From Zoogloea sp041914405 (lineage in GTDB: Bacteria; Pseudomonadota; Gammaproteobacteria; Burkholderiales; Rhodocyclaceae), in contig NZ_JAYSDK010000001.1 in the NCBI RefSeq assembly GCF_041914405.1, forward strand, positions 124,001 through 188,000: 64,000 bases of DNA. Reading direction: 5' to 3'. Below the pieces are notes generated by a model. It did no database searches, was not told where the DNA came from, and saw only the letters and a list, made by a program, of their open reading frames with translations. How positions within the stretch are numbered: the first letter of the stretch is position 1; every line of letters begins with the position of its first letter. Positions 42,648 to 51,299 of the stretch are shown one piece after another. A program made the translations under genes and the position numbers.

Positions 42648-44108
42648 CTACGGCCGCTGGCCGCCCATGCACAGGTACTTGATCTCCAGGTACTCGTCGA
42701 TGCCGTGGCGGGAGCCCTCGCGGCCGACGCCGGACTCCTTGACCCCGCCGAAGGGCGCCATCTCGTTGGAGATCAGGCCCTCGTTGATGCCGACCATGCC
42801 GTATTCCAGCGCCTCGGCGACACGCCACACGCGGTGGATGTCGCGGGAATAGAAGTAGGCTGCAAGGCCGTAGGGCGTGTCGTTGGCCAGCGCGATCGCC
42901 TCGTCGTCGGTCTTGAAGCGGAACAGCGGCGCCACCGGGCCGAAGATCTCTTCGCGGGCGATGCGCATGTCGGCGGTGATCCCGGCCAGCACCGTCGGCG
43001 TGTAGAACCAGCCGCCGCGCGGGTGGCGCGTGCCGCCGGTGACGAGCTGCGCGCCCTTGGCCAGCGCGTCGCCGACCAGGCCTTCGACCTTTTCAAGCGC
43101 CGCCGCGTTGATCAGCGGGCCGACCTGGGCGCCGGCGACCAGGCCGTCGTCCACCTGCAGCGCGGCGGCAGCCTCGGCAAGACGCGCTGCGAAGGCGTCG
43201 TAGATGCCGTCCTGCACCAGGATGCGGTTGGCGCAGACGCAGGTCTGGCCGGCATTGCGGTACTTGGAGGCGATGGCACCGGCCACCGCGGCGTCCAGGT
43301 CGGCGTCGTCGAAGACGATGAAGGGCGCGTTGCCGCCCAGTTCCAGCGACAGCCGCTTGACCGTGTCGGCGCACTCCGCCATCAGACGCTTGCCGACCGG
43401 CGTGGAGCCGGTGAAGGACAGCTTGCGCACCACCGGGCTGGCGGTGAGCACCCCACCAACCACCGCCGGCCGCGCGGTGGTGACGATGTTCAGCACCCCG
43501 GCCGGAATGCCGGCCCGCTGGGCCAGCTCGGCCAGCGCCAGCGCGCACAGGGGTGTCGCCTCGGCCGGCTTGACCACCGAGGTGCAGCCCGCCGCCAGCG
43601 CCGGCGCGACCTTGCGGGTGATCATCGCGATCGGGAAGTTCCACGGCGTGATCGCCGCGGTAACCCCGACCGGCTGGCGGATGGCCAGCAGGCGCTTGTC
43701 GGGAGTCGGCGCAGGGATGGTCTCGCCATACACGCGCTTGCCCTCCTCGGCGAACCACTCGACGAAGGACGCGCCGTAGGCTACCTCGCCCCGCGCCTCG
43801 GCCAGCGGCTTGCCCTGCTCGCTGGTCATCAGCAGCGCCAGGTCGTCCTGATTGGCCATGATCAGCTCGTACCAACGACGCAACAGCACGGCCCGGTCCT
43901 TGGCCGAGCGGGCACGCCAGGCCGGCAGCGCCCGCGCCGCGGCGTCGATGGCGTGCCGGGTCTCTTCGGCCCCCATGTCGGGTACGCGCGCAATCTCCAC
44001 GCCAGTGGACGGATTCACCACCGGATGAGTCCCGCCAGCGGCCGCGTCGGCCCACTCGCCATCGATGAATGCCTGCTGGCGCAGCAGGGAATTGTCCTTA
44101 AGTTTCAT
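42648..44108 (-). CDS. gabD: NAD(P)-dependent succinate-semialdehyde dehydrogenase-like aldehyde dehydrogenase
   Basis: The protein has 486 residues, normal for GabD. It carries TPWNFPIAMITRKVAPALAAG, FTGSTPVGKRL, the general base Glu in LELGGNAPFIVF, and the catalytic Cys in NAGQTCVCANR. It ends with GVGREGSRHGIDEYLEIKYLC, close to GabD proteins. It oxidises succinate semialdehyde (or a similar aldehyde) to the acid. The ATG at 44108 follows AAAGGAAAG. It is divergent from the response-regulator gene and shows no operator, so it may be unrelated to the island. Confidence 0.88.
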   Translation of the reverse strand: MKLKDNSLLRQQAFIDGEWADAAAGGTHPVVNPSTGVEIARVPDMGAEETRHAIDAAARALPAWRARSAKDRAVLLRRWYELIMANQDDLALLMTSEQGKPLAEARGEVAYGASFVEWFAEEGKRVYGETIPAPTPDKRLLAIRQPVGVTAAITPWNFPIAMITRKVAPALAAGCTSVVKPAEATPLCALALAELAQRAGIPAGVLNIVTTARPAVVGGVLTASPVVRKLSFTGSTPVGKRLMAECADTVKRLSLELGGNAPFIVFDDADLDAAVAGAIASKYRNAGQTCVCANRILVQDGIYDAFAARLAEAAAALQVDDGLVAGAQVGPLINAAALEKVEGLVGDALAKGAQLVTGGTRHPRGGWFYTPTVLAGITADMRIAREEIFGPVAPLFRFKTDDEAIALANDTPYGLAAYFYSRDIHRVWRVAEALEYGMVGINEGLISNEMAPFGGVKESGVGREGSRHGIDEYLEIKYLCMGGQRP

Positions 44109-44240
44109 TACTTTCCTTTCGCGAACAGCAAGCGCACTACAACATTCAGGAAATGTGATGCGCTCACTCTTTCCGTGCACGTCAAACCGTTAAAATCGGT
44201 GTCGATTGTCCAACGATAAGAAAAGCAAGGAAACAACTCC

Positions 44241-45443
44241 ATGCACAGATACGCTCCCGGCAGAACCGACGAACAAGGCCAGGTGGTCGATCAGGCCGAG
44301 GAACTCGGCGGCCGCGTGCTGATCGTGGACGATGAAAAAGTCACCCGCGCCTTCCACCGCGCCATCCTGGCCCAGCAGTTCGACGTACTGACCGCCTCGT
44401 CCGGCAGCGAGGCGCTGGAGCTGTGTGTCGGACAGACGCCAGACCTGATCGTGCTGGACGTCGAGATGCCCGGCATCGACGGCTACGAGACCTGCCGCCG
44501 CCTGCGCACCTTCACCAGCGTGCCGATCATCTTCGTCACCGGCCACCAGTCCCTTGAGGAGCACCTGAAGGCCTTCGATGCCGGCGGCACCGACCTGATC
44601 ACCAAACCGGTCAATGCCGACATCTTCCAGCGCAAGGTTGCCGTGGCGATCCGCCAGTACCGTGCCGCCGCCGCTCTGGCCGACGAGAAGAAAGCCCTGG
44701 AACAGATGGCGATGGGCTTCCTGTCGAGCGCCAGCCAGACCGGCATCCTGCTCGACTTCATGCGCAAAAGCATCGTCAGCCACGACTACCGCGCCTTGGC
44801 CGGTTGCCTGCTGACGGCGATCCAGGAACTGGGCCTCAAGTCCTGCGTGCTGATCCGCCATCCCGACGGCGCGACGACCGCAATCACCGATCACGGCGAG
44901 CCCACCTCGCTGGAGCAGTCCATCCTCGAGCACGTCTCCGAGATGGGCCGTCTGTTCCAGTTCAAGAAGCGTCTGGTGGTGAACTACGACCGGGTGTCGC
45001 TCATCGTCTCGAACATGCCGGACGAAGCGGAGGAGCCCGAGCGGGCCGGCATCCTGCGCGACAGCCTGGCGATCCTGGCGGAATCGGCGGAAGCCCTGTC
45101 GGTCAATGTGGACATCCGCCAGGAGGGGCAGAAACGCGCCGAGCAGCTGCAGATCGCCCTCAGCGAGGCCGAGGTGGCACTGACGGACCTCGGCGACCAG
45201 AACAAGGCCACGATGCGCGACACCCGCCTGCTGCTGCAGGAGATGGTGGACAGCATCGAGAAAACCTACGGCTGGCTCAACACCAGCCAGACCCAGGAAG
45301 CGACGATCAACGCCACCATGGAACAGGCGATCCAGCGCATCCTCGCCCGCCTGGCCAGCGGCGGCGACTTCGACTCCCAGTTCGCCCAGGTCATGCAAGC
45401 CCTCAACGCGGGCCGCAACCACAATGCGGTGGAGCTGTTCTAG
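44241..45443 (+). CDS. response regulator with uncharacterised C-terminal output region
   Basis: The protein has 400 residues. A receiver domain occupies about residues 20-145: VLIVDDEKVTR, phospho-acceptor Asp in LIVLDVEMPGIDGYETC, and the Lys in DLITKPVNA. The rest has no DNA-binding or GGDEF motif. It includes a stretch that could be a GAF-like or ligand domain (LTAIQELGLKSCVLIRHPDG) and then a long helical region rich in Glu, Gln and Ala. AAGGAAAC lies before the ATG. It may signal through protein contacts, and either hybrid kinase in the window could be a partner by phosphorelay; this is inference. Confidence 0.85.
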   Translation: MHRYAPGRTDEQGQVVDQAEELGGRVLIVDDEKVTRAFHRAILAQQFDVLTASSGSEALELCVGQTPDLIVLDVEMPGIDGYETCRRLRTFTSVPIIFVTGHQSLEEHLKAFDAGGTDLITKPVNADIFQRKVAVAIRQYRAAAALADEKKALEQMAMGFLSSASQTGILLDFMRKSIVSHDYRALAGCLLTAIQELGLKSCVLIRHPDGATTAITDHGEPTSLEQSILEHVSEMGRLFQFKKRLVVNYDRVSLIVSNMPDEAEEPERAGILRDSLAILAESAEALSVNVDIRQEGQKRAEQLQIALSEAEVALTDLGDQNKATMRDTRLLLQEMVDSIEKTYGWLNTSQTQEATINATMEQAIQRILARLASGGDFDSQFAQVMQALNAGRNHNAVELF

Positions 45444-45468
45444 GCGGGGCGACGACCGCCCAGTCCCT

Positions 45469-45490
45469 GTAGGGGCGAATTCATTCGCCC
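45469..45490. repeat. single REP-like unit
   Basis: This is an exact match to the left unit of the inverted pairs (GTAGG tail plus the GGGCGAAT/ATTCGCCC hairpin). It lies 25 bp after the response-regulator stop and could act as a 3' mRNA stabiliser. No partner unit is found within 100 bp. Confidence 0.85.
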
Positions 45491-45583
45491 GCGAAGCTTT
45501 GGGTGCTTTTTCTTTTACCTGGATCAAACCCACCGCGAGCCTTCCTTGACGGGGTAGCACTAGCATCCTAGCGTTACCCCATC

Positions 45584-46450
45584 ATGACGATCAGCGTGTT
45601 TTCCTGGTGGGCCCTGCTATCTGCGGTGGCGGGGCTCAACATCCTGGCCTGGCTGTGGTCGGCCGCGGCCCTCAACCGGCGCCAGGGCCTGCTGTCGGCC
45701 GATGCCTACGGGTGGCGGCGCTGGCAGCTGCTGCTGTCGGCGGGCTACGTGTTCGGCTGCGCCTACCGCTCCTTCCTGCCGGTGTTCGATGTGCCGCGCC
45801 TGTGCCTGTTCGACTCCTGGCTGTCCAGCGTGATCGTCGGCCGCTCGGTGGCGACCATCGCCGAGCTGTGCTTCGTCACCCAGTGGGCGCTGATGCTGCG
45901 CGAAGCCGCCCAGGCCACCCGCAGCACGCCCGGCCGGCTGGCATCCAACCTCATCGTGCCGCTGATCGTGGTGGCGGAAACCTGCTCCTGGTACGCGGTG
46001 CTGACCACCGCCAACCTGGGCCACGTCATCGAGGAATCCCTGTGGGGCGTCAGCGCGGCGCTGCTGGTGGTCGGCCTGCTGGCGGTGTGGCCGCGCCTGG
46101 CGGTGGCGCAGCGGCCGCTGCTGGCCCTGTGGTGCGTGGCCGGCGTCGGCTATGTGTTCTACATGTTCGGCGTGGATGTACCGATGTACTGGACCCGCTG
46201 GCTGACCGACGAGGCCCACGGCCGCCAGTACCTGAGCCTCGCCCAGGGCGTACTGGACGCCTCCAGCCGCTGGGTGGTCTCCCACCGCTGGGCCGACTGG
46301 CACGGCGAGATGGTATGGATGTCCCTCTACTTCAGCGTCGCGGTGTGGCTCAGCATCGCGCTGATCCACGCGCCGACGCCGGCCCCGGCACGCGCCGTGC
46401 TGCGCCTGGTGGCGAGCCGGCGGCCGGTGGGACGGGCGCTGCGCTACTGA
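45584..46450 (+). CDS. multi-pass membrane protein of unknown function
   Basis: The protein has 288 residues. About seven hydrophobic segments can be seen, starting at VFSWWALLSAVAGLNILAWLW and including LIVPLIVVAETCSWYAVL, LWGVSAALLVVGLLAVW and LLALWCVAGVGYVFYMFGV. Many Trp and Tyr residues lie at the segment edges. I do not recognise a family. It stands alone between the response regulator and yjdM and converges on yjdM. Confidence 0.65.
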   Translation: MTISVFSWWALLSAVAGLNILAWLWSAAALNRRQGLLSADAYGWRRWQLLLSAGYVFGCAYRSFLPVFDVPRLCLFDSWLSSVIVGRSVATIAELCFVTQWALMLREAAQATRSTPGRLASNLIVPLIVVAETCSWYAVLTTANLGHVIEESLWGVSAALLVVGLLAVWPRLAVAQRPLLALWCVAGVGYVFYMFGVDVPMYWTRWLTDEAHGRQYLSLAQGVLDASSRWVVSHRWADWHGEMVWMSLYFSVAVWLSIALIHAPTPAPARAVLRLVASRRPVGRALRY

Positions 46451-46480
46451 CGGCCGCGCAGACCGTCATTCAAACCCTGG

Positions 46481-46813
46481 TCAGGCCTTCTTCACGAACT
46501 CCGACTTCAGCTGCATCGCGCCAAAGCCGTCGATCTTGCAGTCGATGTCGTGGTCGCCGTCCACCAGGCGGATGTTCTTGACCTTGGTGCCGACCTTCAC
46601 CACCGAGGACGAACCCTTGACCTTCAGGTCCTTGATCACGGTGACGCTGTCGCCGTCCTGCAGCACGTTTCCGTTGGCGTCGCGGACGACCTTCTGTTCC
46701 TCGGCGGGGGCCGCCTGCGGCCATTCATGGGCGCATTCGGGGCAGACGAAGTTGGCGCCGTCCTCGTAGGTATATTCGGAGCCGCACTGGGGGCACTTGG
46801 GCAGACTGCTCAT
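46481..46813 (-). CDS. yjdM: zinc-ribbon protein YjdM (PhnA family)
   Basis: The protein has 110 residues. An N-terminal zinc ribbon (CPQCGSEYTYEDGANFVCPECAHEW; four Cys) is followed by the PhnA-type beta domain with DANGNVLQDGDSVTVIKDLKVKGSS and GFGAMQLKSEFVKKA. This matches the well-conserved YjdM/PhnA protein, formerly linked to phosphonoacetate hydrolase, whose exact role is unclear. It lies 27 bp downstream of trmA. Confidence 0.92.
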   Translation of the reverse strand: MSSLPKCPQCGSEYTYEDGANFVCPECAHEWPQAAPAEEQKVVRDANGNVLQDGDSVTVIKDLKVKGSSSVVKVGTKVKNIRLVDGDHDIDCKIDGFGAMQLKSEFVKKA

Positions 46814-46840
46814 GGAGATTTCCTGTATCGGTTACGGAGT

Positions 46841-47935
46841 TCAGGCGCTGCGCTTCTTCAGCAGCACGCCGCACTCCAGGTGGTGTGTATAGGGAAACTG
46901 GTCGAAGGCCGCCGAGGCGGCGATGGCGTGGCTGTCCTGCAGCGCGGCGACGTTGTCGCGCAGGGTCTCCGGGTTGCAGGAGATGTACAGGATGTTGTCG
47001 AAGCCGCGGGCCAGCTCGACGGTCGGCGCGTCGAGGCCGCTGCGCGGCGGGTCGAGGAACAACGTCGTGAAATTGTAGCTGGCCAGGTCCACGTCCTTCA
47101 TGCGGCGGTATTCGCGGCCGCCGGCCAGCGCGTCGCTGATCTCGTCGCTGGACATGCGCACCATCGCCACGGTGTCGATGGCATTGGCTTCGAGGTTGTA
47201 ATGGGCTGCATGCACCGACGACTTGCTGACCTCGGTGGCCAGCACGCGGCCGAAATGGGGCGCCAGCGCGATGGTGAAGTTGCCGTTGCCGCAATACAGC
47301 TCCAGCAGGTCGCCGCCCAACCCGCGAGCCTGGGCGCAGGCCCAGCCGAGCATCTGGCGGTTAACGCCGCCATTGGGCTGCGTGAAGCTGCCCTCGATCT
47401 GCTTGTAGCGCAGCGTGCGGCCGTCCAGCTCGAAGGATTCCAGCAACCAGTCGCGGCCGATGACGATCTTCTGCTTGCGGCTGCGGCCGATCACCTGCAC
47501 GCCCATGTCGGCGGCCAGCTCAGCGGCGGCAGCCTCCCAGGCGGCGTCGAGGGGACGGTGGTAGACCAGGCAGATCATCAGCTCGCCGCTCAGCGTGGCG
47601 AGGAAATCCACCTGGAAGATCTTGAGCTTGAGGGCCTCGCTGGCCATCAGGCGCTCGCGCAGCACCGGCATGGCGCGGGCAATGGGCTCACAGGCCGGCG
47701 GAAAGTCGTCGATGACCACCGGCACCTTGGGTGCGTCCGGGTCGTACATTGCGTAATCCACCCGCGGCCCCATGTGCCACATGCGGAACTCGGCGCGCAG
47801 CCGGTAGTGCAGGGGCGCGGAGCGGAACACGTCCGGCTCGGGCAGGCCGAAGGGCGCGAAGTCCTGCTTGAAACGCGCGACCTTGGCGTCCAGCTGGGAT
47901 TCGTAATCGGCGGGGTTGAAGCTGGGTAAAGGCAT
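46841..47935 (-). CDS. trmA: tRNA (uracil-5-)-methyltransferase TrmA
   Basis: The protein has 364 residues and matches E. coli TrmA along its length: YESQLDAKVARF, HYRLRAEFRMWH, ENSFTQPN-like EGSFTQPNGGVNRQML, DLLELYCGNGNFTIALAPHF for SAM binding, and FLDPPRSGLD. The nucleophile Cys is in ILYISCNPETL, and the C-terminus is FPYTHHLECGVLLKK. It makes m5U54 in the T-loop of tRNAs. The ATG at 47935 is chosen to match the family N-terminus; an ATG five codons upstream is possible. A chromosomal housekeeping gene here argues against a plasmid. Confidence 0.96.
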   Translation of the reverse strand: MPLPSFNPADYESQLDAKVARFKQDFAPFGLPEPDVFRSAPLHYRLRAEFRMWHMGPRVDYAMYDPDAPKVPVVIDDFPPACEPIARAMPVLRERLMASEALKLKIFQVDFLATLSGELMICLVYHRPLDAAWEAAAAELAADMGVQVIGRSRKQKIVIGRDWLLESFELDGRTLRYKQIEGSFTQPNGGVNRQMLGWACAQARGLGGDLLELYCGNGNFTIALAPHFGRVLATEVSKSSVHAAHYNLEANAIDTVAMVRMSSDEISDALAGGREYRRMKDVDLASYNFTTLFLDPPRSGLDAPTVELARGFDNILYISCNPETLRDNVAALQDSHAIAASAAFDQFPYTHHLECGVLLKKRSA

Positions 47936-48023
47936 GGTATTCAGGCACATCCAGTACGCCCCGGCACGGGCCAGCCGGCGGCGGAGGACGGACTATACGC
48001 CTGTACCCCTGCCCAAGGTAGGG

Positions 48024-48866
48024 TCAGCCAAACAGGCGGGCCGCGCTGGCGCAGGACAGCCGCGCCGCCGCCTCCAGCGGGCGGGTGCGCTGCTCGGCGG
48101 AGATGATCTCCACGCCCCACGGTCCGTCATAGCCGCCGGCCTGCACCGCGGCGATGAAGGCCGGCAGGTCGAACTCGCCATCGCCGCACAGGCGGCGGCG
48201 GTCCAGCGTGTCGGCGATCGGTGAGCCGACGGTGGCCAGCGTGCCGTCGTCCAGCTCCGCGCCGCCTATCGTGCCCGGCGGCAACGCGGCAATCCGTTCC
48301 AGCGGCATGCCGCCGCGGATCACGTGCCAGCTGTCGAGCATCAGCCCGCCGCCGCGACCGGCGCTGGGCCCGATGATGGCCAGCGCCGTATCCAGGTCGG
48401 GAATATTGGAAAAGGCGATCGGCTCCAGCGTGACCACGCTGCCGACGGTGCGGGCCTCGCCGGCGAGTTGCTGGAAGGCGTCGTGCATGCGCTCGATGCT
48501 CCAGTCCGCCCTGCCGAAATCCCCGGCGGCCTTGATATGGTGGGCGCCCAGCTCGGCCGCCGCGGCCAGCAACAGTTGGCGGTCAGCGTCGGACTGGCGG
48601 CGCGCCGGGCCGTCGGCACACCAGTCGAACAGGGCTTCCAGTTCGACATGGCGGAGGCCGTTGCCGGCGAGGATCGCGCGGATCTCGGCGTAGCCGTGGC
48701 AGGCCAGGATGCGGCGCAGGTCGGCCTGCTTGAAGCCGAAGCCCGTATAGCAGGCCCGCCCCGCCGCCTCGGCCCGGGCGCGGAAGGACCACGGGCTGTG
48801 GTCTTCGGCACCAAACGTGTAGTTGCCGGCCAGCGTCCAGTAACAACCGATGAGCTCGACCGGCAT
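48024..48866 (-). CDS. sugar-phosphate isomerase/epimerase-type TIM barrel protein
   Basis: The protein has 280 residues. The barrel pattern matches the xylose isomerase-like (AP endonuclease 2) family: LRHVELEALFDWCADG, AAELGAHHIKAAGDFG, VVTLEPIAFSN, GGLMLDSWHVIRGG and GPWGVEIISAEQR. These place metal-binding Glu, Asp, His and Glu in the usual order. Relatives include IolE dehydratase, hydroxypyruvate isomerase and 3-dehydroshikimate dehydratase. It lies 12 bp after the Cache protein and is the last gene of the oxidoreductase operon. Substrate unknown; a dehydratase or isomerase role in the pathway is possible. Confidence 0.85.
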   Translation of the reverse strand: MPVELIGCYWTLAGNYTFGAEDHSPWSFRARAEAAGRACYTGFGFKQADLRRILACHGYAEIRAILAGNGLRHVELEALFDWCADGPARRQSDADRQLLLAAAAELGAHHIKAAGDFGRADWSIERMHDAFQQLAGEARTVGSVVTLEPIAFSNIPDLDTALAIIGPSAGRGGGLMLDSWHVIRGGMPLERIAALPPGTIGGAELDDGTLATVGSPIADTLDRRRLCGDGEFDLPAFIAAVQAGGYDGPWGVEIISAEQRTRPLEAAARLSCASAARLFG

Positions 48867-48878
48867 CGCGCCCGCCCC

Positions 48879-49715
48879 TCAGTGCGGGTAGTAGCCGACC
48901 GCCACCACCAGCCCACCGACCTTGCGCAGCAGGGTGTGCTTGCGCTCGACCTTGCTGGTGACGGTGTTGCGCCAGGCGTAGTCGGTCTCGCCCTGGTCCT
49001 TGTCCTTCACGCGGGCCAGCAGCGTCTCGATGAAAGGCTTGCCGTCGGCGTCCCGAAGGGCCAGCGCGTCGCTGCCGACCAGGCGCGGGATGGCGCCGTG
49101 GGCCTTGAAGCGCTTGTCGTCGAGGCCGATCGCAAAAACGTAGAGGTCGTCCTCGCTGAAGCTGCCGTTGAGCTCGTTGAACGCGGCGATGGCCTTGGCC
49201 GGGTCTTCCTTCACCGCGGCGGCGGCCCGCTCCACCAGCGCCCGGGCCTGCTCGGCGCTGCCGTGGGGCAGGTAGTAGCCGACGGCGATGATGCGGTCCT
49301 TGACCTGCTCGAAATAGGTCAGCTTGCGCTCCACCTTGCCGTCGCGGCGGTTCAGCCAGCGGTACTCCACCGCGCCACCGCCCTTGGTCTTGGCGACGTC
49401 GAGCATCTCGCGGAAGAAGGGCTTGCCGGCAGCGTCCTTCATGTCGGCCACGTTGCGGTCGATCAGCGCGGCCGACGAGCCACCGCTGGCCAGCATGGTG
49501 CCCTTGCTGTCCAGCACGTACACGTACAGGCTGGGGGTCAGGAACTCACCCTGGCGGCTGAAAGCGCCGAGGGCCAGGTCCTGCTTGTCCTTGTAGTAGG
49601 CGACGGCCTTGGCGAGCAAGGCCTGGGCCTGCTTGGCGTCGTCGTCGGCGGCCTGGGCCGCCGGGGCCAGCAATGCGCTCGACATCAGCAGCGCGGCAGC
49701 AAATTTGGGGAACAT
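48879..49715 (-). CDS. secreted double Cache-domain protein
   Basis: The protein has 278 residues. A signal peptide (FAAALLMSSALLAPAAQAA) is followed by two similar Cache modules, each with LYVYVLDSKG or LYVFAIGLDD, then GKPFF/GKPFIETLL, and each ending in VERKLTYF...VGYYLP or VERKHTLL...VGYYPH. There are no membrane helices or output domain after the signal, so it is a free periplasmic ligand-binding protein rather than a receptor. The ATG at 49715 is chosen for the signal peptide. It is embedded in the catabolic operon between ADH and the TIM-barrel gene, so it may sense or bind a pathway compound. Confidence 0.85.
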   Translation of the reverse strand: MFPKFAAALLMSSALLAPAAQAADDDAKQAQALLAKAVAYYKDKQDLALGAFSRQGEFLTPSLYVYVLDSKGTMLASGGSSAALIDRNVADMKDAAGKPFFREMLDVAKTKGGGAVEYRWLNRRDGKVERKLTYFEQVKDRIIAVGYYLPHGSAEQARALVERAAAAVKEDPAKAIAAFNELNGSFSEDDLYVFAIGLDDKRFKAHGAIPRLVGSDALALRDADGKPFIETLLARVKDKDQGETDYAWRNTVTSKVERKHTLLRKVGGLVVAVGYYPH

Positions 49716-49734
49716 CGGTTTTTCCTTTCGTCGT

Positions 49735-50784
49735 TCAGACCAGGTCCGGCACCAGCACGCCGCGCCCGACCAGCTTGCCGTCGCGCAGGTCCTGCAGCAC
49801 CTGCGGCCCCTGCTCGATGCCGAAATAGCTGGCATCCACGTGGATGCGCCCGCTCTGGGCCAGCGCGATGACTTCCATCAGCTCGGCGCGGGAGCCCCAC
49901 AGCGGCGTGCTCACCGAGCAGCCGAAGGGCAGCGTCCATTGGGTCAGCGGGATCGTGCCGCCGCCGACACCGACCACCGTCAGCTGGCTGTTGCGGCCCA
50001 CCAGCTGCACGGCCAGGTCGAGGGTCGGCTGGATGCCAACGAAGTCCAGGACCAGCGCAGCCTTGCGCCGGCCGGTGAAGGCGGTGATCTGCTCCGCCGC
50101 CGCGGCAGCGTTGCGGGAATTGACCACCAAATCGGCGCCCAGCTGGCGGGCGTGCTCCAGCTTGCGGTCGTCCACATCCACCGCCACCACACGGGCGCCG
50201 CACAGCACGCGCAGCAGTTGCACCGCCATGTGGCCGAGGCCGCCGACGCCGATCACCACGGCCGTCGCGTCCGGCGTCAGCAGGTGCAGGCCGCGTTTGA
50301 TGGCGTGGTAGGGCGTCAGGGCCGCGTCGGTCAGCGGCGCGGCTTCCCGTGGAGCCAGGCTGCCCAGCGGCACCAGCAGGCGCGGCGAGGGCACCAGCAT
50401 GTATTCGGCCATGCCGCCGTCGGTGCCGATGCCGCCGCCGTTGTTGGGCAGGCTCTCCCAGTTCTCGCAATAGGCCTCCATCGACAGCAGGCAGGCATGG
50501 CAATGGCCGCAGCCCCAGAAGCCGAACACCGCCACCGGGTCGCCCTCCTTCACGCCGGTGACGCCGGCACCCAGCGCCGCGACCCAGCCGGCGTTTTCAT
50601 GGCCGAGGGTGAAGGGACCGTGGAAATGCATCGCACCGTGGTCCAGCACGTGGAGGTCGGAATGGCACACGCCGGCGCCACCGATCCTGACCAGCACCTG
50701 GCCGGGGCCGGGCTGCGGGATCGGAACTTCCTCGACGATGGGCGCAGCGCCCGGAACGGTGAAGCGGACAGCTTTCATGCTCAT
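49735..50784 (-). CDS. zinc-dependent alcohol dehydrogenase (MDR family)
   Basis: The protein has 349 residues. Catalytic zinc ligands lie in GAGVCHSDLHV and GHENAG. The structural zinc is bound by the four Cys of GCGHCHACLLSMEAYC. The cofactor motif is VIGVGGLGHMAVQLL. It oxidises alcohols to aldehydes or ketones with NAD. It lies in the minus-strand operon between the SRPBCC and Cache genes. The broad substrate range of the family prevents a closer call. Confidence 0.92.
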   Translation of the reverse strand: MSMKAVRFTVPGAAPIVEEVPIPQPGPGQVLVRIGGAGVCHSDLHVLDHGAMHFHGPFTLGHENAGWVAALGAGVTGVKEGDPVAVFGFWGCGHCHACLLSMEAYCENWESLPNNGGGIGTDGGMAEYMLVPSPRLLVPLGSLAPREAAPLTDAALTPYHAIKRGLHLLTPDATAVVIGVGGLGHMAVQLLRVLCGARVVAVDVDDRKLEHARQLGADLVVNSRNAAAAAEQITAFTGRRKAALVLDFVGIQPTLDLAVQLVGRNSQLTVVGVGGGTIPLTQWTLPFGCSVSTPLWGSRAELMEVIALAQSGRIHVDASYFGIEQGPQVLQDLRDGKLVGRGVLVPDLV

Positions 50785-50812
50785 GGATGCATCCTCGGCG
50801 GGGCGTTGGGTG

Positions 50813-51256
50813 TCAGCGGGCGGTGGCGGCAGCGAGGCCCTGGAACATCAGGGCGTAGGCCATGCGTAGGAAGGCGTCGGCCTCATCAGGCTGGCCGGAT
50901 TCGGTGGTGAATTCGCTGTGGTAGTTGAGGCGGCTGCGCCCACCAGCCAGCGGCTCGATGCGCCCGGTGGCCTGGTAGGCGGTGATGCCGGCGGGGCGCT
51001 GGCCGACGATGGACAGCTTGTAGGTCATCGTCTCCGGATCCTGGAAATCCAGCCGTTCACTGACCGGCGCGGCAAAGCCCTTGTTGTAGATGTGGCGGGT
51101 CAGGCCGATGCCCTCGCCTTCGAGCTCGACGCGCTCGATCTGCACGGCCGGCACGTCCTGCGGCCACCAGCGTTCGATATGGGCGAAGTCGGCGAGCAGG
51201 TCCCACAGCAGCGCGGCGGGGGCGTCGAAGTCGTGATGGGTGGTGATCTGGTGCAT
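50813..51256 (-). CDS. SRPBCC-fold (polyketide cyclase/START-like) protein
   Basis: The protein has 147 residues. The opening HHDFDAPAALLWDLLADFAHIERWWPQDVPAV and the LAGGRSRLNYHSEF region are typical of the SRPBCC superfamily, which forms a deep hydrophobic cavity. Members cyclise, hydrate or just carry hydrophobic ligands. It lies 28 bp before ADH and 43 bp after the GST gene in the same operon. A role in binding or transforming the hydrophobic substrate is a family-level inference. Confidence 0.85.
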   Translation of the reverse strand: MHQITTHHDFDAPAALLWDLLADFAHIERWWPQDVPAVQIERVELEGEGIGLTRHIYNKGFAAPVSERLDFQDPETMTYKLSIVGQRPAGITAYQATGRIEPLAGGRSRLNYHSEFTTESGQPDEADAFLRMAYALMFQGLAAATAR

Positions 51257-51299
51257 GGTGTCTCCGGGTCTTGTATTTGTCGGGGTGCTGCAGTCACTA

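Noticed and set aside
42522..44219. 565-residue plus-strand open frame opposite the aldehyde dehydrogenase
   Set aside because: The minus-strand frame has all aldehyde dehydrogenase motifs, while this one is Arg/Gly/His-rich without motifs.
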